The notes below the pieces were generated by a model. It was not told the origin of the DNA, did not search any database, and was given only the letters and a program-made list of their open reading frames with translations. A stretch of 6,577 nt of DNA. Origin: Rickettsiales bacterium (GTDB lineage Bacteria > Pseudomonadota > Alphaproteobacteria > Rickettsiales > CANDYO01). Shown here piece after piece: positions 1-6,109 of this stretch; position 1 is the stretch's first letter; each line of letters opens with the position of its first letter. Where the stretch lies: positions 1 through 6,577 of the forward strand of contig CANDYO010000118.1 of the NCBI GenBank assembly GCA_947424995.1, in the 5' to 3' direction. The translations under genes and the position numbers were made by a program.

Positions 1-1934
1 GAAAATCCACCATTTTTTCCTTTTTTGTTCATTACTTCAATAACTGCGTTAGTTAAAATACTGCGATAAAGTCCTATTTCAGTATCAGAATCATTATTTT
101 TATCTAAATTGATAATGATACAAAGAATAGAAACAATTAAATCAATAAAAGGCTCTTCGAAATTTTCTTTATATTCTTGTGTGGCTTCTGTGTCATCTAT
201 CCCCTTATATAAAGAAAATGGATTTAGGCAAAATTCTCCACCGCCAAAATCAACAAAATCTCCATCTAATAATTCACAGGTATTTTTAAAGCTTCTTCCA
301 TCATCAATAATAACTACTTGGCCGCCATTCCTTAATAATGAAGTGGTATATTCTTGGAGCCATACTGATTTACCACGACCTGATGCTCCCACCACAATCA
401 TATTAAAATTGCCATTAATATTGTCAGCAGTTTTAAAATTATCAAAAAAGAATAACTGACCTCGACGACCGACTAATAGCATTAGTGGACTAGTATAGTT
501 TTGGCTATCTGCAAATACTGGCATTAAATTAATACATGCACCTGATAAGGCTTTAGCTGGAATTTTAAGTTGCTCTAGTATTTGCCAGTTTTCACCAATA
601 CCAAATGGTAAAGTTTGTAATAAACTATTTAGCGTATCATGCTGAATTTTAGCTAAATTAAATCCAAGTCTAGCAAAATGATCTTGCAAGAGTTGTTCAG
701 AAATCTCTATTTGAGTTTTAGTTGTATTAGCTAAGACTATATGCATTACTAGTTTGCCCATTCTCTCACCACTGCCAATCATTTCCGATACATAGCGCCA
801 ATCATTATTTTCTTCTAGCATCTTAGGAAAGAACATTGGTAATTTAGAATCATTCTGTTGAGTTTTAATCATTCGATGCTTATCTGCCATTCTTTGTGAT
901 TGCTCACGAGAACTTAAGGTAAAGCCAAAGCTAATATAAAAAGGACATGGCAGACTGATACCAGTTTCAAAATTACCAATATAATCAATTGAGTTTTCTA
1001 AATCCCAATATTCAGGAAATCCAATCACTTCAAAAACGCTGTAACTACAACTAAATTGATTTGTAGAATCATGATCCGCAGAATTAAAATTCACAGGATT
1101 AAAATCCGTAGAGTTAAAACCATTGGAATTATTAGAAAATATCACTTGGTTCTTCTGCATTTCTATTATTTGGTTAGATTTTAAAAGTTCAGTAAAGTCT
1201 TTATGGCTCTCAGTATTCTTTCGTTTATATAGTTCATTTGAAGGATTGAGTATTTCTTGCAGAAAATTAGCTAAATCGCGATCATTTAGAACATAAGCAT
1301 TGCTATTAATAGCCTTAAGGCCTTGAGTGAATTTATCCTGCATAGCTTTTAATTTAAGACAAGTATCACTATTTGCTGAATCACTGTTAGTTTTGAGGAT
1401 AGAAAAGCAAAAATAAAGCTCATAATCTCTAATTATTAAAGTTCCATTATTAGCTAAAGCGCTTTTCCAACTGGAGTTTTTAAAAAAATTATATCTCGCT
1501 TTAGAAATTTTTTGAAAGATAGCATTTTTATTACTATTTTTATGCCAATAATCCAATAAATTACCGATTCTTGGTGAAGCATAATTTAGTATCTGCATTG
1601 TTGCATTTACAGGCAGATCATTATTAATTAAGCTTCTAAAAGCGCCTTTAGCTGCTTCGCTCATGCCAGAAAAATGACCTACTCGCAAAACAAACCCTAA
1701 GGTTTTTTCATTGTCAAAAATACAGTTTTTAGCCTCATAGCTTCTGTAGGATAAAAAATCCAAAAGATTTAAATTACCCAAATTTTGCTTTAACTTAAGG
1801 CTTGGTTTTGGCTTTGGATTAACACCATCACTATCTTCTTTTATCCATTTAGCACGATAGCTAGCGGTAACTTCGCTCAAATCTTCTTTGATTTCTTGTC
1901 CGTATTGCTTTAAGCTATCAAAATACTCTTCCAT
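1..1934 (-). CDS. traC: TraC, F-type T4SS assembly ATPase (VirB4-like), 3' end missing
   Basis: The frame is open from the ATG at 1932-1934 to the window edge with no in-frame stop in about 644 codons; F-plasmid TraC is about 875 residues, so roughly the last quarter lies outside. TraC is the cytoplasmic, membrane-associated ATPase that drives pilus assembly. The N-terminal part holds the TraC-type region. A conserved stretch GACINLMPVF...PLMLLVGRRGQLFFFDNF leads to the Walker A motif GASGRGKS at residues 516-523 (positions 366-389). VVIIDDGRSFKNTCELL and LNPFSLY follow, as is usual in TraC. The start overlaps the traV stop as TAATG, with GGAG at 1943-1946 eight bases upstream, suggesting coupling. 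Odd feature: a 5-residue Asn/Phe-rich repeat insert at residues 268-292. The family call is firm; the Walker B region and C-terminus cannot be judged here. Confidence 0.95.
   Translation of the reverse strand, partial: MEEYFDSLKQYGQEIKEDLSEVTASYRAKWIKEDSDGVNPKPKPSLKLKQNLGNLNLLDFLSYRSYEAKNCIFDNEKTLGFVLRVGHFSGMSEAAKGAFRSLINNDLPVNATMQILNYASPRIGNLLDYWHKNSNKNAIFQKISKARYNFFKNSSWKSALANNGTLIIRDYELYFCFSILKTNSDSANSDTCLKLKAMQDKFTQGLKAINSNAYVLNDRDLANFLQEILNPSNELYKRKNTESHKDFTELLKSNQIIEMQKNQVIFSNNSNGFNSTDFNPVNFNSADHDSTNQFSCSYSVFEVIGFPEYWDLENSIDYIGNFETGISLPCPFYISFGFTLSSREQSQRMADKHRMIKTQQNDSKLPMFFPKMLEENNDWRYVSEMIGSGERMGKLVMHIVLANTTKTQIEISEQLLQDHFARLGFNLAKIQHDTLNSLLQTLPFGIGENWQILEQLKIPAKALSGACINLMPVFADSQNYTSPLMLLVGRRGQLFFFDNFKTADNINGNFNMIVVGASGRGKSVWLQEYTTSLLRNGGQVVIIDDGRSFKNTCELLDGDFVDFGGGEFCLNPFSLYKGIDDTEATQEYKENFEEPFIDLIVSILCIIINLDKNNDSDTEIGLYRSILTNAVIEVMNKKGKNGGF
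1059..1133 (-). repeat. 15-bp degenerate tandem repeat inside traC, five units
   Basis: Five contiguous 15-base units (1059, 1074, 1089, 1104, 1119) lie exactly in the traC frame. They encode NNSNG, FNSTD, FNPVN, FNSAD and HDSTN at residues 268-292. The middle three are the best conserved, for example atccgcagaattaaa and atccgtagagttaaa on the plus strand. The outer two are more diverged. The unit keeps the reading frame and sits in the N-terminal half of TraC, well before Walker A. The pattern loosely resembles pentapeptide repeats, (A/T/V)(D/N)F.., but it is too short to fold as a typical repeat helix. Confidence 0.75.
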
Positions 1935-2245
1935 TAATAAATCTCCGCTTCTTCAAATTCATGTTCACTCAATAAATCACGCTTTAGAAGAATTTTTTTC
2001 TTGTTCTTCTTCTCTGTATTCAATAAGATTTGCTCTCTTGCCACTTCATCAGCATATTCAAGAGAGCTACAACCGATTCCTTTAACCTTAGGGCATTCCC
2101 AGCTACTTTTATAACCAGAACAACCAGAAACTGATAATCCAAAAACCAGCAATAAAGTAACGCCAATCACTTTTTTTAAGTGACATCTACCAAAATTGTT
2201 CTTTTCAAAGCAACTTTTACCAAATTGATTATTATAATTTTTCAT
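1934..2245 (-). CDS. traV: TraV, outer-membrane lipoprotein of the F-type T4SS core (VirB7-like)
   Basis: Small lipoprotein of 103 residues; F TraV is about 171, so this is a short form. After a positively charged start (residues 1-25) there is a hydrophobic stretch VIGVTLLLVFGLSVSGC that ends in a lipobox VSGC; the lipidated cysteine is residue 42. It is followed by WECPKVKGIGCSSL, matching the conserved TraV spacing CPxxxGxxCxSL. The C-terminal third is Lys/Glu-rich. TraV anchors the TraK-TraB complex to the outer membrane. I chose the ATG at 2245 because the strong GGAGG at 2252-2256 lies six bases upstream of it; the ATG at 2251 abuts that site with no spacing. The start overlaps the traB end by 14 nt and the stop shares a base with the traC start (TAATG). 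The long charged segment before the signal peptide core is unusual. Confidence 0.88.
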   Translation of the reverse strand: MKNYNNQFGKSCFEKNNFGRCHLKKVIGVTLLLVFGLSVSGCSGYKSSWECPKVKGIGCSSLEYADEVAREQILLNTEKKNKKKILLKRDLLSEHEFEEAEIY

Positions 2246-3449
2246 CAGCATCCTCCGTTAAACTAAAACCTTCTTGAAAAACAATATTAACTTCTACTCC
2301 TTCATTTACGGAGATTACTGGTTGATATTGTTCAGCTCTCTTAATGAAAAACTCAGCTAAGCTATTGCTACCATTACTCAGTCCACTTCCTAAGCCCCCA
2401 TTAAGCAAACTTTTAGCTCTTTGTTGGTCTGATATAACATTATTTGGGCCAAGCAAGCTTTGTTGAGGTTGACTTAATGATGAAACTCCATTGCCAAATC
2501 CTGAAGCAATACCAGCAACAAAGCTTTTTAATACCATATCACCTTCACGTGAGACAATTTCTCCTCTGACTCCAGCTTTACCCATTGATGAGATATAAGC
2601 CTTGACTGGGATCTCAATAAAGCTATTAGCGTCTTTAGCGCAGCTCATTACAACACCATCTAGATATACTTTCTCACTGGAAATATCACCCACTGCTTTA
2701 AGTGACATCTGACAGCCAATTAATTTATTGGTTTTGAGATATTTGTTGCCATAGCCAGCTGAGATAACTTCACCAGTAATACGTAAAAGAGCTTGCCTTG
2801 GATTAGCTTCTGCAGTCATACCAACTCCAGCATCAACGCCGGAGATTAACTTACCTTGAGCATAGCTATTAGCAGGAATATATTCTCCCAATTTACGAGT
2901 TTGTTTTTTCTTAAGAAAAGATTTAGCCTCGATTTTTGCTTCTACTTGCTTTTTTTGCTCTTCAACCTTTATTTTGCTTATTTCTTGTTCAAGCTTTTGG
3001 CTATATTTTTCTTCTAAAGCGGTGCTAAGATTGAGAATTATTGCTTCCATCTCTTCTTTGCTTACTTTGTTGCTTTCTAAATGTTCATTGACTGTTTTTT
3101 GAGAAGTTTCACTATTTAATTGTTTTTCTTTTAGCTGTTCTAATTCTTTTCCTTCAATTTCAGTCCAAAGCAATTCATTGCTTGTGCCTTTAGCAAGTTC
3201 ATCTAACCCTGCTGTAGTTTTAAGCGGTGCTTTAACTTCAGGACTGTTTTTTAGCTTTAAATTTTCTAATGCCTTTACTGCATCACCAGTATTTTGCAGA
3301 AAATAACAAGCTACCAAAAACAGTAAGCTAACTAAAGCGCCTAAGCGCAAATGTTTGCTTCTTACCATTACTGGATCATTATCTTTGGCTATAAAATATT
3401 GTGATAATTTTTGTTTTATTTTATCTAAAAAGGTAAATAATATTTTCAT
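2232..3449 (-). CDS. traB: TraB, F-type T4SS scaffold protein spanning the envelope (VirB10-like)
   Basis: 405 residues (F TraB is about 475). Residues 1-35 are cytoplasmic and basic, followed by one membrane segment at about 36-51 (LGALVSLLFLVACYFL). Residues about 90-180 are Glu/Lys/Gln-rich, predicted coiled coil. From about 188 onward comes the VirB10/TrbI-like core: YIPANSYAQGKLISGVDAG, then NPRQALLRITGEV, a small Gly/Ser/Asn-rich stretch at about 310-362, and the ending AEFFIKRAEQYQPVISVNEG. TraB links the inner membrane to the TraK/TraV ring at the outer membrane. The start has a GAGGA-type ribosome site about ten bases upstream. A 37-nt gap separates it from traK, the largest gap in the operon, and I see no clear promoter there. 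traV begins inside its last codons. Confidence 0.95.
   Translation of the reverse strand: MKILFTFLDKIKQKLSQYFIAKDNDPVMVRSKHLRLGALVSLLFLVACYFLQNTGDAVKALENLKLKNSPEVKAPLKTTAGLDELAKGTSNELLWTEIEGKELEQLKEKQLNSETSQKTVNEHLESNKVSKEEMEAIILNLSTALEEKYSQKLEQEISKIKVEEQKKQVEAKIEAKSFLKKKQTRKLGEYIPANSYAQGKLISGVDAGVGMTAEANPRQALLRITGEVISAGYGNKYLKTNKLIGCQMSLKAVGDISSEKVYLDGVVMSCAKDANSFIEIPVKAYISSMGKAGVRGEIVSREGDMVLKSFVAGIASGFGNGVSSLSQPQQSLLGPNNVISDQQRAKSLLNGGLGSGLSNGSNSLAEFFIKRAEQYQPVISVNEGVEVNIVFQEGFSLTEDADEKL
2252..2256 (-). promoter_or_regulatory. Shine-Dalgarno site that decides the traV start
   Basis: GGAGG on the minus strand, inside the end of traB, directly abuts an ATG at 2249-2251 and is six bases from a second in-frame ATG at 2243-2245. 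Normal spacing of 5-9 bases favours the second ATG. Confidence 0.7.
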
Positions 3450-3486
3450 TTTTAAGTCCTCTGGTTTTATTTGCTATTATTTATTG

Positions 3487-4266
3487 TTAATTTTTCAACT
3501 GTGTTTGATCGATAATTCTTATAAGTACGCATTCTTCTTTAGGTAATAGTTCTTCTTTAGCTAGATAAATGCTCAAATAGTCTTTACTCATAAAATCTTT
3601 TAAATTTAGCTTTTGTAATGTATCGCTTTTATTAGCAATGTAGATTTTTTCAGCCCGAAGCATATTGCCAGAAACAGTTCCAACTAATTTCATTTTTAAA
3701 GCTTTATTAGGGCTAGTTAAATTCAAGTTTTTACTTATGATAGTGAAGCCTAAATGTCTTTGTGGTTCTAACGTCAGTTGAATAATTTTGGCGATACGGT
3801 TTTTTAATTCGCTCGTTGGTTGTATACGATATTCAGTTCTAGACACCGATATTGATTCAGATAGTGTTAATTTTGCTTTTTGATTATGAATGAAAATTTG
3901 AGTTGCTGGCATTTCATTAGCTGCTAAGATTAGCTTATAAGTCATCTCGTCTTCAGTTTTAACAAAGAAATTGATTGGCTTCTCAGCTTGCTGCAATCTC
4001 AAATAAATATCCTTACCATTTACTACATATTCTAATTCTTGTGAAATTGCATGCACCTCTGTAACTTGGGCTTCAAAAGCAATCCTAGTGATTTCATCCT
4101 TAGAGGCGAATGCTTTGATTATACCGTTATTACCAGTGTTGAATTTTTGCTCTGTAGGAGTATAATTCTGAGTCTGAGTTTGAGCTTGCGCATTAACATT
4201 AAGCGCTAAAAATATCAACATGCTGACAATTATCTGGCAGAATAAAATTTTAGTTCTTTTTATCAT
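3487..4266 (-). CDS. traK: TraK, secretin-like periplasmic protein of the F-type T4SS core (VirB9-like)
   Basis: 259 residues, close to F TraK (about 242). A clear Sec signal peptide covers residues 1 to about 26-28: MIKRTK, a hydrophobic core IIVSMLIFLALNV, and a cleavage site near VNA or AQA, followed by a Gln/Thr-rich start of the mature protein. The body is beta-rich (KDIYLRLQQAEKPINFFVKTED, TYKLILAANEMPATQIFI), typical of the TraK N-terminal domain. The C-terminal half contains TLEPQRHLGFTIISK and LVGTVSGNMLRAEKIYIAN. TraK forms the outer-membrane ring with TraV and TraB. The start at 4266 has GAGG at 4276-4279, nine bases upstream, and overlaps the traE end by 17 nt. Similarity is recognised mostly from context, size and this pattern; individual motifs are weak in this family. 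Confidence 0.9.
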   Translation of the reverse strand: MIKRTKILFCQIIVSMLIFLALNVNAQAQTQTQNYTPTEQKFNTGNNGIIKAFASKDEITRIAFEAQVTEVHAISQELEYVVNGKDIYLRLQQAEKPINFFVKTEDEMTYKLILAANEMPATQIFIHNQKAKLTLSESISVSRTEYRIQPTSELKNRIAKIIQLTLEPQRHLGFTIISKNLNLTSPNKALKMKLVGTVSGNMLRAEKIYIANKSDTLQKLNLKDFMSKDYLSIYLAKEELLPKEECVLIRIIDQTQLKN

Positions 4267-4798
4267 TTTTTATTTCCTCAAATGCTTTTAGGTTAATAAT
4301 CCCTGATTTGTTAGTGAACGAGATTAAATATTGCTTATGCGTATTGCCTATTCTTTTATCAGATAGATAAGTATCTAAAAACCCAGATATTTTGACACTC
4401 ATGCCATAATTATCAAATTCATAAGCCTGAACATCACCAAAAACGTAGCGATAATCTCTTAAGACTATATCTTCTGCTAATTGTTCGATTTTAGCCTTAA
4501 ATGGTTCATAAAATTCATTATCTACTTGTCTTAATAAAGCAGCTGAAACTATTTTGGTATTTTGCTTTTTCATTGAAAATAGTAATGAGATAATTTGATC
4601 CGCTCTCATTTTTAATGCAGCATCATTGATATATGAATTACTAATAATCAAATCTTGATCGGTAATCGGCAAGTTACGAGTAATAATTTCTTGATTATAT
4701 AGCTTTACTGCAAGCAAGCTGTTAGAGATAAGCATTATGCTCACGACAGCTAGTAGAATATTCTTTTGTAATCGCAGTTTTTTATTGATGATCGACAT
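4250..4798 (-). CDS. traE: TraE, inner-membrane T4SS component (VirB8-like)
   Basis: 182 residues, nearly the length of F TraE (188). A short basic N-terminus is followed by one membrane segment at about residues 13-34 (NILLAVVSIMLISNSLLAVKLY). A periplasmic domain follows, with the family-like stretch IISNSYINDAALKMRADQIISLLF and, near the C-terminus, VQAYEFDNYGMSVKISGFLDTYLSDKRI and KQYLISFTNKSGIINLKAFEEI. TraE is thought to connect the inner-membrane platform with the core complex. The start at 4798 overlaps the traL end by 17 nt in another frame. No good Shine-Dalgarno is visible before it, so reinitiation after traL translation is likely. The end overlaps traK by 17 nt. Confidence 0.93.
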   Translation of the reverse strand: MSIINKKLRLQKNILLAVVSIMLISNSLLAVKLYNQEIITRNLPITDQDLIISNSYINDAALKMRADQIISLLFSMKKQNTKIVSAALLRQVDNEFYEPFKAKIEQLAEDIVLRDYRYVFGDVQAYEFDNYGMSVKISGFLDTYLSDKRIGNTHKQYLISFTNKSGIINLKAFEEIKNDKKN

Positions 4799-5201
4799 GT
4801 TTTAAATCCATAAATTTAATATTTTTTCTATTTAGACCTTTTGTATTTAACTTATTTGTATTTATGCTTTTTAAACTTGTATTCTTCATATTATTTAGAT
4901 CCACATTAACCACATCCATATTCTCCATGTTCATTTTTCTCTGATGTCCTTGTACGCCTCTGATAAAATTCATTTCACTTGGTAAATACCAATAGATAAT
5001 TCTAATGATTTTTCGGATAATAGCTCGGCTACGAAAACGACCAAAAATATTAGCTGCAAATATACCTAGAGGAATTCCATATAGTCCTTTATTGAACATA
5101 ACAAAACCCCCCCAGACCATCATAAACACTAACAAAGTGTCCATAGGTATTCCAAGGCATCTAACAGAATTATCTAAAGTTTTTGGAATGCGGTAATTCA
5201 T
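4782..5201 (-). CDS. traL: TraL, small inner-membrane T4SS protein (VirB3-like) with a repeat-built C-terminal tail
   Basis: 139 residues, against about 91 for F TraL. Residues 1-90 match TraL: RIPKTLD near the start, two adjacent hydrophobic segments at about 20-36 and 40-53 (DTLLVFMMVWGGFVMF, IPLGIFAANIF), and a basic stretch with RAIIRKIIRIIYWYLPSE. Residues 91-139 are an extra tail rich in Asn, Lys, Met and Leu with a 5-residue period (KSINT, NKLNT, KGLNR, KNIKF). It is encoded by a degenerate 15-bp tandem repeat. TraL acts early in pilus assembly at the inner membrane. The gene starts 13 bases after the traA stop, with a weak AGGTAGAG-like site overlapping that stop. A G7 run at 5107-5113 lies in the coding frame (VWGGF). 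The tail is not expected in the family and its role is unknown. Confidence 0.92.
   Translation of the reverse strand: MNYRIPKTLDNSVRCLGIPMDTLLVFMMVWGGFVMFNKGLYGIPLGIFAANIFGRFRSRAIIRKIIRIIYWYLPSEMNFIRGVQGHQRKMNMENMDVVNVDLNNMKNTSLKSINTNKLNTKGLNRKNIKFMDLKHVDHQ
4801..4920 (-). repeat. 15-bp degenerate tandem repeat forming the TraL tail, about eight units
   Basis: Eight contiguous 15-base units starting at 4801, 4816, 4831, 4846, 4861, 4876, 4891 and 4906, in phase with the traL frame. The clearest are tttagaccttttgta (4831) and tttaacttatttgta (4846), followed by tttatgctttttaaa. At protein level the period shows as (K/N/D)x(L/I/V)(N/K)x. Outer units are strongly diverged and the edges are uncertain. 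The array ends near the start of traE, leaving its ATG intact. Confidence 0.65.
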
Positions 5202-5214
5202 ATGAATTCTCTAC

Positions 5215-5523
5215 CTAAAACAACATATCAACTAAGCTATTCGATGAAGATAGTAATAATCCTGTTCCCATCGCACCTAAAATATATTTAGTTGGAAATC
5301 CTGCTACTCCCATAATTCCAGCCATAGCGAAACAAATAAAGGTAATTAACTTACCAGCAGTTCCTCCTATCCAGCCAGTAACCTTTGTATGAATATCTGC
5401 AAAAGCATCTGCAGCAAATGACAGTTCAGGTAACAATAAAGCGGCTGCTAAAATTCCAGCTACAGTGATGCATTGCTTAACCTTTATTTTGTTAATATCG
5501 TTAGTTACATTTATTATTTTCAT
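5215..5523 (-). CDS. traA: TraA-like F-type pilin precursor
   Basis: 102 residues just upstream of traL, the place of the pilin gene in F-type clusters. Residues 1-37 look like a long leader: a polar start with several Lys, a hydrophobic core ITVAGILAAALLLPEL, and a signal peptidase site near SFA/ADA. The mature part would be about 65 residues (mature F pilin is 70) with two hydrophobic segments at about 54-73 and 78-92, separated by a short FPTKY loop. It is rich in Gly, Ala and Met. The pilin subunits are stored in the inner membrane and polymerised into the conjugative pilus. AGGAGA at 5532-5537 lies nine bases before the ATG. Pilin sequences diverge quickly, so the call rests on architecture and position. 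A VirB2-like name would describe the same role. Confidence 0.8.
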   Translation of the reverse strand: MKIINVTNDINKIKVKQCITVAGILAAALLLPELSFAADAFADIHTKVTGWIGGTAGKLITFICFAMAGIMGVAGFPTKYILGAMGTGLLLSSSNSLVDMLF

Positions 5524-5551
5524 TTTTTAAATCTCCTATTATGGTTTATTA

Positions 5552-6109
5552 TTATTTTTGTGAAGTATTATTGGCATTTCTCTCGCTAACCTCAATTAAC
5601 GCCGTTAATCTGTTTAATTTAGATAGTCTTTTGCATAAATGAATATTGATCATCTGACGTAATTGACCAACCCTAGGAAAGAAGGTATTGCTACCTTCGT
5701 AGCGATATTCATTATAAACTTGTAGAATCAGATCAAAAGGAAAGTGACTTAAATCAGCTAGATAGTCATGCACCATAATTTCATTTTCATTTTCATTCAT
5801 CATTTGACTGGGAAAATGAATTCTCAGTCTCGCTAAAATTGCTAAAATCTGCTCTGGCTCAGCTGGCTTTAAAGAGTCTTGAAATATTTTACTCCAATAA
5901 ATCAACTTTTGATAAGTTGATGAATTAAAAGGAACAACTGGTATCGGATTAAAACGATATTCACATCGATTAATCAATTTCTCCATCCAATCCACCCCGC
6001 TTGAAGCGATCAAGCGCTCTAATTCCTCCGGTAAGGAATCGTTCAAAGCCGGTTGTTTGCGTGGCAACATTAATGGGTCTTTTATTGGTTTTGTGATTAG
6101 AGTGGTCAT
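5552..6109 (-). CDS. Probable replication accessory protein, helicase-loader-like pattern
   Basis: 185 residues, soluble, no membrane segment. The central part (about residues 70-155) reads KLIYWSKIFQDSLKPAEPE, ILARLRIHFPSQ, VHDYLADLSHFPFDLILQVYNE and FFPRVGQLRQMI. This order of W, ARLR.H.P, DL..FP.d.i and FFP..gqLr resembles phage proteins that act in replication next to an initiator gene, including putative helicase loaders. No Walker motif is present, so an ATPase loader of the DnaC type is excluded. A small NENENE run at about residues 109-114 comes from a CATTTT micro-repeat. GGAGG at 6118-6122, eight bases before the ATG, is a strong start. It ends 28 nt before traA, so it is probably cotranscribed with the tra genes. 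The function is inferred from pattern and context only. Confidence 0.55.
   Translation of the reverse strand: MTTLITKPIKDPLMLPRKQPALNDSLPEELERLIASSGVDWMEKLINRCEYRFNPIPVVPFNSSTYQKLIYWSKIFQDSLKPAEPEQILAILARLRIHFPSQMMNENENEIMVHDYLADLSHFPFDLILQVYNEYRYEGSNTFFPRVGQLRQMINIHLCKRLSKLNRLTALIEVSERNANNTSQK

Noticed and set aside
109..459. Plus-strand open frame of 116 codons
   Set aside because: It lies wholly antisense to traC across its Walker A region, which has clear family motifs on the minus strand; there is no ribosome site or recognisable product.
1888..2085. Plus-strand open frame of 65 codons
   Set aside because: It is antisense to the traV-traC junction, where both minus-strand genes are well supported.
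2249..2251. ATG two codons upstream of the chosen traV start
   Set aside because: It directly abuts the GGAGG with no spacing, so the ATG at 2245 is preferred.
3450..3486. Possible internal promoter between traK and traB
   Set aside because: The 37-nt gap is only AT-rich; I cannot point to a credible -35/-10 pair distinct from background.
3355..3546. Plus-strand open frame of 63 codons
   Set aside because: It is antisense to the start of traB and the end of traK and has no features of its own.
5005..5196. Plus-strand open frame of 63 codons
   Set aside because: It is antisense to the conserved part of traL.
5195..5208. Perfect 14-bp palindrome AATTCATATGAATT over the traL start
   Set aside because: It has no T-tail or loop and is made of common AT-rich words around an ATG; most likely chance, though an operator cannot be excluded.
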